A DNA stretch of 64,000 bases from Limnephilus marmoratus (taxonomy: Eukaryota > Arthropoda > Insecta > Trichoptera > Limnephilidae), in the NCBI GenBank assembly GCA_917880885.1, contig OU862928.1:35824962-35888961 (forward strand). The letters run 5' to 3'. Position 1 is the stretch's first letter; every line of letters begins with the position of its first letter. The notes under the pieces are model-generated. The model saw only the letters and a list, made by a program, of their open reading frames with translations. It searched no databases and was not told where the DNA came from. The translations under genes were made by a program, and so were the position numbers. Shown here piece by piece: positions 41,878-52,967 of this stretch.

Positions 41878-42550
41878 ACAAACCCCGGCAGCCTGCCGGG
41901 TGTGCAACTCAGGTACTTAACCACAAACCCCGGCGCGCTGACGGGCTAGAATAAGTCCGCTAAAAAACGGAAAACGAGCACATTGTCACATTTTTTTATA
42001 AAATTTTAAATGCCGAAAGTTCTGTAGGTAATTAATCATTCATTTTGTAGAATTGGAAATAATATGTTTCTGTTTTCCCTGATATTTATGCTCCAAGTTT
42101 TGTATGCAGCCAGCCGCCATTTAATTTCTACAAAATTGCGAGTGGTTCTTGGCTTTTGAAAGTGACCCTGAACGTCCCTGATTGTTATTGACAAATTATT
42201 TTATTAGTTATTAGTAAACATGTATGTAAAAAACCAAAATGATTATTGTTCAATTTATGAATATTATGTTTTTATGTAACTTTTTGAATAAAAATGTGGA
42301 AAAAAACTTACGAAAAAAGAGAAGGTTATGTTTGAATCCTTATTTACACATATTTTTAAATTTTAAATTTTTATATTTTTCAATACCTTAATTCAATACA
42401 TAAACAAATTTTTAAAAATTAATCCATTTAAAAATATGGTTCAAAAGTTACAATAAATTTAGTACACCAATGCAGGTTTTCAATTTTTGCTACAAAATTA
42501 ATTCAGTGGTGAAGGCCATTTTAAAGCTCATTTATTCTGTGGCCAATGGG
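41878..42550. mobile_element. piggyBac-like MITE (family P3)
   Basis: A perfect 13-bp inverted repeat CCCATTGGCCACA at both ends. TTAA lies on the left (41874-41877) and TTAG on the right (42551-42554), one base decayed. 673 bp, non-coding. The left subterminal part has repeated CCACAAACCCCGGC motifs. Confidence 0.75.
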
Positions 42551-43344
42551 TTAGTGACCTTCTAACTTAAATAACTGCACATTTCTTTTTATTTTTAGAG
42601 TTAGTTTTAACAGTTAAAATAATTGTCAAAGTTTTAATTTTTCAAGTTCCCCCGCAAACCACCTATGTATGGTGAATCGTGTCAATCATCACTCACCAAA
42701 AGTTTGTTTTATTTTCAACAGGTGTTGTAATTTTGTATGACAGTTATATGAAGAAGCTATGAAACTATTCAATAAGTAAAAACATTATTTAGGTGGAATT
42801 ATTTATTTATTATATTTTTCAATATTATTACGGGAGAGTAGTATAGAAATTGTTTGAAATTATTATTTTTTTAGCTTCACGAATCAAAATCAATATTATG
42901 GAAACCGAGCATCGCCTGCACATACAACGCCGAATCAGCTGTTCGATATCCGCCATTTTGGATTTCGTAGTTCGGAGGATTGGCCGTGGAAGTAGCATTA
43001 CGATTTTTTTACAGTTAAAATTTTTTGAATATTTTAAATAATAGAGATAAACTAATAGAGATTCCTCTATTTTTGATATTGAATTATTTAGGCCTAAATT
43101 ATTAGGCCTAAATAATGTTTCAATAAACAACAATTAAATCTCTATAAACAGTATGTAAATAAACAAATAATAGGAAAGTTGTTAATACCGATGGCTTGTG
43201 TCATACATTTCAATACAATGACTGGAAAATTATGGTGAGAAGTGACGTCAAAACATTCAATATTACCAACTTGACAGTGTGTTTTAATTACACAATTAAA
43301 AATGGACTTATTAATCATTTTTTTAAAACTCTACGTTTAATATT

Positions 43345-44118
43345 CACCATCATCATCTTCTTCCCCTTATCCTATTCGGGTCGGGGATCCATTGCATCGA
43401 CAAGGCTCCTCCTTATGTCCCTGTCTTGTGCTGATTGTTCGGCCTCTGTCCATGGTAGCCCCATCCTCTCCTAACACAGTTTCTGGAGTTGCCTCGCCCA
43501 ACTGTGTCTGGGGCGGCCCACTGGACGTCTACCCTCTGGAATCGCACTCAGTATCTGCCTCGAAATTCGGTCTTTAGACATTCTTAGTACATGCCCAAGC
43601 CACCTCAGTTGCGATTTTTCTACGAAGAGTAACAGTGGTTCAATGTTTAGATCATCTCGGATCGTGGAGTTTCTTATATGATCCCATTTCGTAACCCCTG
43701 CCACTCCTCTCAAGTACCTCATTTCGGCAGCTTGGACTCTGGAGCGTGTTCGTTCATTTAGCATCCATGTCTGGTGGCCGTAAGTGAGCGTCGGGCGGTA
43801 TACCGTTTTAAACACTGCCATCTTTGTTTTGATGCTCAGCTCGGCTTTCCTTATCACTGAGCTGTAGAGAGGACGCAATACACTGCTTGCCGCACTTATT
43901 CTTCTATCAATTTCTCCGTCTTGCCGACCATCGCTGGAGAATTCGACCCCAAGGTATTTGAACCTGTCCACCTGTTTCAGCTGGGTTCCATTAGCGAGTA
44001 TGTTGCACAGAGTTTGGTCCCTTCCTATAACCATCACCTCTGTTTTTGAGGTACTCATCTTCATTCCCGCCGCCGTGCACTCTTCGTTGAAACGGTTAAT
44101 CCACTCTTGTAGTCCCTC
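43345..44118 (-). pseudogene. RTE-like RT C-terminal fragment, 11-bp TSD
   Basis: CGTTTAATATT at 43334-43344 and 44119-44129 is the TSD, so this is a real retroposition. The coding part reads EWINRFNEECTAAGMKMSTS, RFKYLGVEFSSDGRQDGEID, TYGHQTWMLNER and LRWLGHVLRMS. After LQKLC a stop at 43471 interrupts, and the frame continues (ERMGLPWTEAEQSAQDRDI) to about 43380. The 3' end is (GAT)n-like. 5' truncation has removed the RT core. Confidence 0.85.
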
Positions 44119-44176
44119 CGTTTAATATTATTTAATAAAACTTGCATGTTCAGAATCAGCATTTATTTGTCTACAT

Positions 44177-44582
44177 CAGTGGTTCCCAACCTTCTTCTGA
44201 CCTGGGACCACTTGCACGTTTACGAAGGGGGGCGGCACCCCGGGTTTCCAGCCACCCGACTTGTCTGCCCTTGGGTCCATGCAGAATATTTGAATATTTA
44301 CCACAACGGAGGAGGCACGGAATGGGATAGAGTGGGACGGGTTCTAGCAGAATATTTACCACAACGGAGGGGGTAGAACGGGGTAGGATGAGGTGGGGCG
44401 AAACGGAATACCGTAATGGCCACTGACCACAAGGTACAATCATGATAAACTCAATATATTCCGATTTTTTTTTATTCAGAGTTCTCGACCAGGGACCGCC
44501 CGCGCGCTGGCTCACTTATTGACCGGAGGACCATCGCGGACCATCTTCTAGCCTCTTGCGGACCACTGGTTGGGAAACCCTG
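44177..44582. mobile_element. hAT-like MITE, 8-bp TSD
   Basis: TSD GTCTACAT at 44169-44176 and 44583-44590. The ends CAGTGGTTCCCAACC and GGTTGGGAAACCCTG are typical of hAT elements. 406 bp with a GC-rich interior; no transposase. The ORFs across it are not supported. Confidence 0.9.
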
Positions 44583-44821
44583 GTCTACATGAACATATTT
44601 TTTTTAAAGCCAGAATATTTTTCACTGGAGTTCCTTATTATGATGCATAAAAACATGTAGTAAATAAAACAAAATATTGATGTTTTCTGGTTCAATTATA
44701 TTTCTTTTCAAAAGGTTATAATAGTGTACCGGACCGTTATGCTTCCTGGTGTTATTTTATAGCATATTTAAAACGTAAAACACAGACACGTGTAAATAAT
44801 ATTTGATTTATGGTGGTCATT

Positions 44822-45510
44822 TATTTATTTATTTATTTATTTATCTATAAAAGGTATGTTTACATAACATTATTCGATGCCTGTCTCACTAGGGAATACC
44901 TGTGTTGAGACAGGCGTAGAGGTACATAAATGAGTATCATACATAAGAATATTTAATTACAACATGAGAATATTTAAGGTAAGATACATACTGATTTATA
45001 CAATTCAAACAGAAAGATGATTAAGATTGAGGGTTAATATCATAAAGAGAGCATTATATAGGTGAAGGAAGAGATGAATAAAGTAGTAAATCCTTTCGAG
45101 TCTATATAGGAAGTTATATTACACATATAGGATTTTACTATTTTAAGTTCTTTAATAAAGGTAAGGATATACGTGAGATGGTAATTCTGTCTATTTGTAC
45201 TCTATTTTACAGATGTTAGCAGTAGTGTGGCGTCCAATACTTATAATCCATTTCTTTAAATCTTGTTTGTATTTGGTCTTTGATTCGGTTTGTCTGATCG
45301 TGGCTGGAAGTGTATTGTATATTTTGCAAGCTATGTATTTAAAGTGTTTTTGTCCAAAGGTGGTTTTAGAAAAGGGAGTTTGGAGAAGTTCTTTATTTTT
45401 GGCTCGTGTATTGTGTATCATTTGTGTTGGTTTGTATAGGATTTTGTTGTTTTTATGTAAATAAAGTAAGATGGATTTTGCGTAGAGCTGTTTAATGTCC
45501 ATAACGTTGA
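44822..45510 (-). pseudogene. LINE 3' end (family J) with hairpin and (AAAT)n tail
   Basis: On the minus strand a 103-codon ORF2 C-terminus (45502 to 45191) contains IHNTRAKNKELL, FGQKHFKYIACKIYNTLPATI and a basic end. It is followed by a 3' UTR with a 10-bp perfect stem (GCCTGTCTCA 44879-44888 with TGAGACAGGC 44906-44915) and an (AAAT)n tail at 44822-44846. The rest of ORF2 is truncated. Confidence 0.75.
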
Positions 45511-45984
45511 AAGTTATAACGCATTAGAATATTGGTTTCCTCATTATCTCAAAACATAGTATTTGGAGATGTCTGACTAATCAAATGGACAATCGATATA
45601 TACCTAACAATAATAATGAATCTGTCATTAATTAAACTATGAAGTGGCAATTAAAATACCTACCGCAGACCCGTTAAAAATCATGGGTTATTATAATTGT
45701 ACGGTTTGTGAAACTGAAAGTATTTATAAAAAAATATTTGCTTCATAAAAATACAAGAAACTAAGTATGTGTGTGTATGAATGAAATACCAATATGAACG
45801 CGCCACAAGATATGTCCACTAGACCTAGTTCAATGAAACCACGAGCGTTGTCACAGTAAAGTATCTTCAGTCTGTTAATTCATCTTAGCATCCGTCAAAC
45901 ATTTAAACAAAACAAAAATACACAATTTTTCAAAAAAATAATTTTCACCTACTTTATCGCTTGTCTGAAATACACAAACCAACC
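45511..45984. other. unassigned, likely intronic
   Basis: AT-rich, with no repeat or gene recognised. It lies downstream (on the minus strand) of the signal-peptide exon and may belong to its first intron. Confidence 0.3.
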
Positions 45985-46825
45985 AGGATCTTAAACAAAC
46001 TAGGTTCTCACGCGAACTAGATTCTTATCCGAACTAAGTTATAATACAAACTAGGTTCTTTGGAAACTAGCTTCTTACACAAACAAGGATCTACCACAAT
46101 TTAGGTTCTTACACAAACTTGGTTCTTAAACGGACTTAGTAATACACTAGACATAAACTAGATTTTTACTCAAATTGGGTTCTTACACAAAACAGGTTTT
46201 TACACGAACTAGGTTGTTAGGTGAAATAGGTTTTTTACACAAACCACGTTCTACGTGAATTAGATTCTTACACGGACTAGATTTTTACACAAAGCAGGTT
46301 CTTATACAAAACAGGTTTTTACACGAACTAGGTTGTTGGGTGAAAAAGGTTTTTTACACGAACTAGGTTCTTATATGTATCAGGTTCTTTCACATACTAT
46401 TTTTTTTACACAAATCAGGTTCTTACACAAACTAGGTTCTAGCACAAACCAGATTCAATCTAAATTCTTACAAAAACTAGATTCTTAAATGAACAAGTTG
46501 TTTGCACGGACTAGATTCTTACACCAGAGTTGAAATGAAGACCAGTACAAATGTCATAAATAAATAAAATGGACACTTACATTGACAGTTTCTGGTCAGG
46601 TTTAACATTGACATTTAATTTTACATTTTACATTTACATTAAACTTTGACAGTTTCTTACATGAATTAGATGCTTACACGGACTAGATTTTTATACAAAG
46701 CAGGTTTAGTTTAACCGAACTAGTTTGTTAGATGAAATAGGTTTTTTACATGAACTAGGTTCTTATATATATCATGTTCTTCCACGTACTAGGTTTTTAC
46801 ACAAACCAGGTTCTTACACAAATAA
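45985..46825. repeat. 17-bp degenerate minisatellite in presumed intron
   Basis: Repeated AAACTAGGTTCTTACAC-type units (17-20 bp, diverged) fill about 45985-46530 and 46660-46822. The gap between holds an unrelated AT stretch and a duplicated piece of the neighbouring exon border. It begins right at the exon donor side, so it would be spliced out. Confidence 0.8.
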
Positions 46826-46842
46826 ATAAAATGGACACTTAC

Positions 46843-46950
46843 ATTGACAGTTTCTGGTGACGCCTCTTCAGGCAGCTTGGAAGTGTAGGTCCGCTGGACT
46901 AGACTCAGCAGTGCTAGTGTCAGGAACACTAGTGCACATCGAGCCTCCAT
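46843..46950 (-). CDS. signal-peptide exon of an unknown secreted or membrane protein (36 codons)
   Basis: Minus strand: ATG at 46950, 36 codons, then GTCAAT|GTAAGT, a consensus donor at 46842-46837; the intron is in phase 0. The peptide opens MEARCALVFLTLALLSLVQR, a clean n-region and hydrophobic core, and continues into a polar acidic stretch (KLPEEASPETVN). The product should enter the secretory pathway, with cleavage probably near the Thr/Ser-rich TYTS. It could be a neuropeptide, an immune or cuticle-type precursor, or a receptor; too little is present to decide. No other exon is found in the window. A TATA-like box lies 45 nt upstream, and an acceptor-like CTAG at 46961-46958 allows a 5'-UTR intron instead. 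Confidence 0.7.
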
Positions 46951-46994
46951 TGTAATTCTAGGATCAATAAAACACCAATGTTAATAAATAAACA

Positions 46995-47002
46995 CTTTAT
47001 AA
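46995..47002 (-). promoter_or_regulatory. TATA-like box upstream of the signal-peptide exon
   Basis: TTATAAAG on the minus strand, 45 nt before the ATG at 46950. Spacing would allow a short 5' UTR. In AT-rich DNA chance matches are common, so support is weak. Confidence 0.25.
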
Positions 47003-47489
47003 TCAAGACGAAGCACACGGAATCACACATACACAATATGGCACAAAAATTGAAAATTACCCACATTAATCAGTTGAAAAATCGTCGTGAAATCGATCAC
47101 ATCTCGTTATTGAAATCTCGCTTGAAAGGTCGTAAAAAGTGATAATTAACACCAAAAATGTTGGTAATTGTAACCACCCTTTGTGCTATTATCGTGGAGA
47201 GCAGCCACCATCAAGATTGCAGCATCACAACATATGAACCCATCAAAGGTAGGAACTTTCTCCTTTCAATTGCCAACTCCTGTGATTGACTTTAAAAAAC
47301 ACCGTCAATTGTCTCGTCTTACACAAATATAGATTTACAGTCCATCCTCTCTCGTATCACGATATTGTTCGTGACAACAACGTAGCATTTATTAATAACT
47401 TAATAGCACAATAAGAAGCTAGCTAAGCTAAGAGAAGAGAACTGGGTGGAAAAAGTTCTTACTTCGTGTCTAGAAATAAAGGTACTAAA
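47003..47489. other. upstream region of the signal-peptide exon, unassigned
   Basis: No repeat match within the window and no ORF. It would contain promoter and regulatory DNA if transcription starts near 46970. Confidence 0.3.
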
Positions 47490-48345
47490 ATCTATGACGT
47501 TACTACTATTAGACGAGGGGTAGAAATCTCAAAGTGGGAAGACAAGAACAAGACAATTGCACCGATCTCGATATCTAGTACTTTAGTACTAAACTGCTAC
47601 GCGTCGAGTAAGGTTGCGTCTTACCAGCACTTACCAGTAAGTAAATTGCATTTTAAAAAGTGCCAAAATGCCCTCCTGTGTGATGAGAAAATGATTCAAT
47701 TGCACGGCAAGTAATAGTAAAGGCGAATGAATAACATTTCATTTATAAGTACACGCAAATTACTTAATATTATCGATTATTATAAATATTACAATTAATT
47801 TTCATGTTTCCCGCTCGCAGTTTTACACGTCATTAGGGAAAATTCAAGTCCTACTAAAGTAAAGGGTCTGGACGCGCAACAACCAAATTTCTGTTGCTAA
47901 GTAAACTTCACTGTTTTAAAGTAGACTAATCAGCCTAAACACTCTGTTTATTTGTTTGCTTGCGGTAAAACAACACATAAATCAGTAGTTCTAACAAGTA
48001 TTCATGACAATCGCCACCATTTGAAAACTGTCGTTGTCCTATTGTATTTATTGTATAGCTTGACATATCAAACTCCGACAGGCAACCGGACCTTTTATTC
48101 TAGTGGGCCTCAAGAAAAGGAGACAGCGAACGTTCCATCAAAAAGTGACAAGCAATACGTCGCCCGCTCATATATCCATGTCATTCGTACACACACATTA
48201 TTTGATTATTGTCTATCTTTATCACACAGGAATAAACTTTTGAATTAAGAAATTATACTGAAAATCGCTGAAAACAAAAGAGTGTTCCTTACTTTCCACA
48301 TTATATTGTGAGTATATGAGACTATGGCGAGTCTATTTATTTATA
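47490..48345 (+). repeat. interspersed repeat, copy 2 of the family at 455-1040
   Basis: Plus-orientation relative of 455-1040, longer by about 270 bp. The ORFs at 47466-47714 and 47952-48248 fall in it and have no counterpart in the other copy, so I do not call them genes. Confidence 0.7.
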
Positions 48346-48589
48346 AACGTCATTGACTAAAATACTAATAAATTGATGAGAAAATTATTGTGGTATAGTA
48401 ATAATATAATTATGTATTAAACAGAGGCGGTTCCTTGGTATGTGCATTGAGCTGATTGTCCTTCACACAACTGAAAAAGACATCATCTATACCCCATCGT
48501 TACACGAAAGTACTCTCCCACAATTCCTGCCAGGACATTATTTGAGCTATTTGTCTACAAGACAAAAAATGAAAAAAAAAACGTGTCTC

Positions 48590-49240
48590 GGGAGGAATGC
48601 AGATCCCGCCAAATGTGGAGGATTTTAATAAAAATGCACTTTCTAGATGAAAAAAGTGTGGAAAAGTTGAATGAAAAAGAAATTAAGGCGCGCTCGGCAA
48701 AATTGAGGGAGATACAGCCGTTTAAAGAATGTATGAAATGACACTTCATGAACCGATACATCAGCCATTTTGAAAACTAAATTATTACCTTAAAGTTGGT
48801 AGCACTCGTAATCATCCTCATCTGTTGTAACATGGTTTATGTAACATGGTCTGTGACCCTTTATAACGCCTGCTCATGTCAACGCAAGAAAAACATCCCA
48901 GTTTTCAAGTAGTTTAGCGGCTACGCCAGGTTTGTGTAACATGGTTTGTGACCATTATTAATTCTGTTTTTCATAATTACGTGTATATCACACGAAGTTA
49001 GCTACAATCGTATCAACCTTCGTTAAAGAAGTCTGAGATACCAACATTATGGTAACAAAATGGCTGACAGCATCGGTTAATGAAGTGTCATTTCATACAT
49101 TCTTTAAACGGCTGTATCTCCCTCAACTTTGCCGAGCGCGCCTTAATTTCTTTTTTATTCAACTTTTCCACACTTTTCCCATCTAGAAAGTGCATTTTTA
49201 TTAAAATCCTCCACATTTGGCGGGATCTGCATTTCATCCC
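48590..49240. mobile_element. foldback/TIR element with about 190-bp arms
   Basis: Arms at about 48590-48775 and 49060-49240 are close reverse complements (shared GGCGCGCTCGGCAAA, AGGGAGATACAGCCG, TGCACTTTCTAGATG). The direct repeat CGTGTCTC (48582-48589, 49240-49247) fits a 7-8-bp TSD. The loop holds GTAACATGG-type sequence also found at 59565-59700. One arm recurs alone at 60540-60740. No transposase. Confidence 0.75.
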
Positions 49241-49251
49241 GTGTCTCCACT

Positions 49252-49935
49252 ATGAAAGATCTTGGTATTTTGTTTGATAGCAGGTTAACTTTTCATGCTC
49301 ATATTGTAACGACATGTAGTACTTCACTAAGAATGTTGGGTTTTATCCTATGCACTGCGAGAAACTTCAGAGACACCCGGGTTCTCACAGTACTATACAA
49401 TGCTTTGGTTAGGAGTAGGCGAGAGTGGGTCGGTGGTTTGGAGCCCACACCAAGTGAAGTATTCCCTCTTGTTGGAGAGGGTTCAGAAGAAATTTCTGAG
49501 ATTTCTTCACCTGAGGGGGTATGACTACTACCCATGGCTCTACCCTACCCACTTTCTCTTGGGCATGCTTAGTATGAACCATCTACGGGTCAGAAGGGAT
49601 GTGCTCATTGTAACACATTTCTTCAGACTGATTCGTGGAAGGTTCGAAAACTCGGCTATCATGGAGAGCTTTAGTTTCTATGTTCCCGATGGTTATCTCC
49701 ATCACCGACAGCATAGACTGTTTTATCTCCCGGCTTGCAGAACTAACGTGCAAATGGTTATGCCAGTCGGGAGAGCTGTTTTGTTGTTAAATAGAATCTC
49801 TTCAAATATCGATATGTTTAACATCAATGAAGCACAATTCAAACGACGAGCTTTGTTGCTGTTATTCTAAATCTTTTTATCTTATTATCTGTAAATATTT
49901 TCTCTTTTAAAAATGATTTTAAATTGTAATTTTGT
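49252..49935 (+). pseudogene. LINE ORF2 C-terminal fragment (family K), one frameshift
   Basis: The first frame reads KDLGILFDSRLTFHAHI and VLYNALVRSR. It then shifts near 49425 to SVVWSPHQVKYSLLLERVQK, LGMLSMNHLRVRRDV and a C-terminus ending NEAQFKRRALLLLF at 49870. It is the post-catalytic part of a Jockey-like RT. It abuts the foldback end at 49247. Confidence 0.85.
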
Positions 49936-49947
49936 CATGTTTTTAAA

Positions 49948-50690
49948 ATGAATAAATTAAATGACTTTAAACAAATAAATACACTTAAAACTCTTTACTG
50001 TTCGCTGGTCCGCCCTCACCTTGAATATGCTAGTGTCATTTGGTCTCCTTTTTATGCTATCCACATTTGTTACATCGAATCTGTACAACATCGCTTCCTA
50101 CGAGGAATTGCTTGGAGGTTAGGACTTGAAAGAGGAGAATACTCGTATGATGAAATTGAACAAATTTTAAACATTTCCTCTTTAGAAAAACATAGAAAGG
50201 ACTCTGATCTAATATGCATTTTCAAAATTATCAACAGTATACAACAGTGTACAGACACACCTGCTTTGTTACAACTCATCCATTTCAACATTCCTTCCCG
50301 TAGACTCCGAAATAATGAATTGCTGTTCCTCAATCAACATTCTACTAATTATGGATATCATTCTCCTTTATCCAGAATGTCGAGACTTGTCAACGCAAAT
50401 CAAAGCATTGAATTTTTTGGTGTAAGCCTAAATGACTTTCGGCAGTCGTTACGCAATGCGGTTTTTTAAAGTTTTTTTAAATCCATCTTCAAGCTACTTA
50501 TAGTAATCTTCTCTATGTACTTTTATATTATATGTATTTAGTCCATGCTCTTCATCTATATGTAATCTCCTTTCATTGTGATCTCTCTTTTTTTTCTATT
50601 TGTGTTTTTGTTATATTGTTAATTGGACTATTTGTCCGTATCAAATAAATAAATTGAATTGAAATTGAATTGAATTGAATTAAGGCAGTG
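49948..50690 (+). pseudogene. LINE ORF2 C-terminal fragment (family G) with (TTGAA)n tail
   Basis: A 173-codon frame, LKTLYCSLVRPHLEYASVIW, then FLRGIAWRLGLERG and a C-terminus ending LNDFRQSLRNAVF, with stop at 50469. A 3' UTR and a tail AAATAAATAAATTGAATTG... (to about 50682) follow. It is the best-kept copy of the family at 22630-23290. The catalytic RT is absent through 5' truncation, directly beside the family K fragment. Confidence 0.85.
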
Positions 50691-50859
50691 CATATTCAGA
50701 TGTGCACAAAACTTTGTTTTATTATGGGTACAGTAATGGGCGGTATCGAGACAGCTCGGCAGGCCAAAATGGTGCCATGAGCGAGACAGATTACATTACT
50801 TACTTACTGCAAATCATGTGTTGGAGAAGTATTATTGGTTTTACCCTCATGATTTTACA

Positions 50860-50938
50860 ATATTACAGCGCTCTTGAGGCGATTTTTCGCAAAAACAGCG
50901 CTATATAAGTTGTCCAAATTTATTATTATTATTATTAT
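50860..50938 (-). repeat. short GCGCC repeat, copy 3, with (ATT)n
   Basis: Reverse complement of 20063-20130: AGCGCTCTTGAGGCGATTTTTCGC...AACAGCGCTATATAA-like, ending in (TTA)n at 50920-50937. Confidence 0.5.
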
Positions 50939-50940
50939 GC

Positions 50941-51410
50941 CTAATTGAAAATAACCCCTAGATTTTTCATCTGAGTTACGCGATGAAAAATGTTATTGTT
51001 GATTAAATTCGCAAATGTAATTGACTGTTTCATTATTGTGTTTGAGACGACATTGTATTGGGTACTGAAGTTATACAGTTTGTTTTTGTCCAATTTGGTA
51101 TTTGGTATTGTCCAATTTTGTCCAAATTGCAGAAGGACGCAGTTGTCGAGTATACAGTATAGTTTTAAGTCATCTACAAACATTAAATATTGAAAATGAG
51201 TGATGAAATAACCTATAGTGTTAATAAAAACAGGAATAAAAGTGGACCCAAGATAGATCCTTGAGGAACTCCAGATAAAAAAAATGATGACAAACATTCC
51301 CGGTGATGAATAACCTCTGTCTACCATCTATCTATAAACAATAAATATTGCGAACAGGCAATGAGAGAATCTTCAATGTTAATGAAAAACGGGAACAAAA
51401 GCGGTCCAAG
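50941..51410 (-). pseudogene. LINE RT fragment (family I)
   Basis: Minus strand: SGVPQGSILGPL-type sequence with a stop, PVFINTIGYFI, FVDDLKLY (a variant of the FADD catalytic box), NVVSNTIMKQSITF and KNLGVIF. Only the heart of the RT domain is present. The same segment occurs at 60150-60500 and, in multiplied form, at 61300-62240. Confidence 0.75.
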
Positions 51411-51889
51411 GATACAAATTACATAATGATTTGCGAATGAGGTTACATGACAACTCAACAAAAAAAAAATAGCCCATAATCTAACCTTGTAACCTATCTA
51501 ACTTAGTTATTTTAATGACTTTCATCACTTTTAATGACTTTTCAAAAGGAATGATGAATTGCCTTATTGTTGAGTTGTCCGGACTAATGCACTCTGGCAA
51601 TTTCAATCACGAGCCGCCTCTGGTATTCAATAATTATTATTGATGTACTTATTATTAAAATTACACCTTAATTATGTAATTATTCTCGTCTAACCACTGC
51701 CATGTTAATACGTGACTAATTTCAGTAATTTCGGTGCAATATTATTATCACTACAGTTTTACAATTCAAACAACGGTTTCGCAATTCGAACAACAGATTT
51801 ACAATTTAAACAAACTGGTTAAAAATTTGAAGGCATTATTGTAGTTACTGTAATGTGACAACAGTATTATCTAACTAACTAATCATCAC

Positions 51890-52335
51890 ACCGTTTTTTC
51901 GCAGGGGTAGGCAAAGATGACAGACCGCCAAACATTCATGCATCGTCTCATACATGCCCTTCTATTATTCTGACTCTTGACATGGCCCGACTCAAGTATC
52001 TGATTCACTTGACCGTGCCATGTCTTCCTCGGGCATCTCCGACTTCTTCTACCATTCACATTTGCATCATATATTCTCCTTACACTCCTTTCCTCGTTCA
52101 TTTGCTCTACATGCCCAAACCATCCGAGCGTCCCTTTCTCAATCTTTTTCATCACGCTTGCATCAACCTTGCATTCTTTGCGGATGTCCACATTTCTCAA
52201 ACAATCATACATGGTTTTACCACACATACGCCTCAGAGTTCTCTTTTCTTCAGCATTCAGTCTACACTCATATTTCCTCTGCCAGTTCTATGCCTCGCTG
52301 CCCTACATCAGAGTAGGTACCAGCACTCCATTGTG
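51890..52335 (-). pseudogene. RTE-like RT C-terminal fragment
   Basis: Minus strand: CGKTMYDCLRNVDIRKECKV, MKKIEKGTLGWFGHVEQMN, RCPRKTWHGQVNQIL and RACMRRCMNV, then 3' UTR. It shows the intact order of the sequence that is split by an insertion at 34554-35199. No RT core. Confidence 0.8.
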
Positions 52336-52391
52336 AACGGTTGGCTTTGCAATAGCTTAACAATATTATCAAGTCTGGGATTTAAAAGCAA

Positions 52392-52820
52392 CTAGCTGGT
52401 TCCCGGCATGCGTTGCTATGCTATTTTATAAAGAAATTGTTTCTCCCTGCGTGTCCTTTCCCATTCGTCCCGTTTCTCTTCCGCCTCCCCTTCCTCTCCC
52501 GCACCCCCCTCCCGAGTTCCCCTCCCCCCTCCGAGTTCCCCTCCTCCCGCACGGGTTCCCCCCCCCCCTTACCCGAGTTCCCCTCCCCCCTCCCTCATTC
52601 GATACATTCAGTCCCGGTACATTAAGTTTTCAAACAGCTCGCGTGCCACCTGTTGCAATTTTTTAATACAAATTTCATAATGTCAGAGCTCACCAGTAAT
52701 TTTATACAAACCATCTCCTGACATAAACGAACACAACAAAAAAAGAATTATCTCATTTGGTGCAGTCGTTCGGAAGTTATGCGCGTACATACATTTCGGC
52801 GATTCATTTTTATTTATAGA
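52392..52820 (-). mobile_element. Helitron family B, copy 4
   Basis: CTAGCTGGTTCCCGG with hairpin GGCAT/ATGCC at the left, preceded by A. The C/T-rich core lies at 52480-52600 and the right end reads CATTTTTATTTATAGA (52820). It lies next to an RTE fragment, as copy 3 does. Confidence 0.8.
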
Positions 52821-52967
52821 GATAGAGGCAATGTTAAAATAAAGAATAATAAAAATGTTAAAATAATAAATATTCCGGGCCGCAACTCTACAAACTGAGC
52901 TAATGTGTCCCTATCCGATTCGGTCATTTTTAACTGTGTCATACTTCGACTAAGAACTACCAACATT

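Larger units (their letters stand above)
41834..44635 (-). mobile_element. TA-flanked element (family M) carrying three nested insertions
   Basis: Ends AGGAACTCCAG (41834) and CTGGAGTTCCT (44635), with TA on both sides (41832-41833, 44636-44637). It is the inverted counterpart of the intact 728-bp copy at 19106-19833. Against that copy it has gained 41878-42550 (piggyBac-like), 43345-44118 (RTE-like fragment) and 44177-44582 (hAT-like MITE), each with its own target-site signature. Confidence 0.8.

Noticed and set aside
46562..46596. Micro-exon at the duplicated donor
   Set aside because: An AG lies 11 nt before the copied donor on the minus strand, but such a tiny exon has no other support; the duplication itself is reported.
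45985..46825. CRISPR array (regular short repeats)
   Set aside because: Units are degenerate, contiguous without spacers, and in a eukaryotic intron next to a splice donor; it is a minisatellite.
47466..48248. Two plus-strand ORFs (82 and 98 codons)
   Set aside because: They lie in a dispersed repeat whose other copy (455-1040) does not keep the frames.
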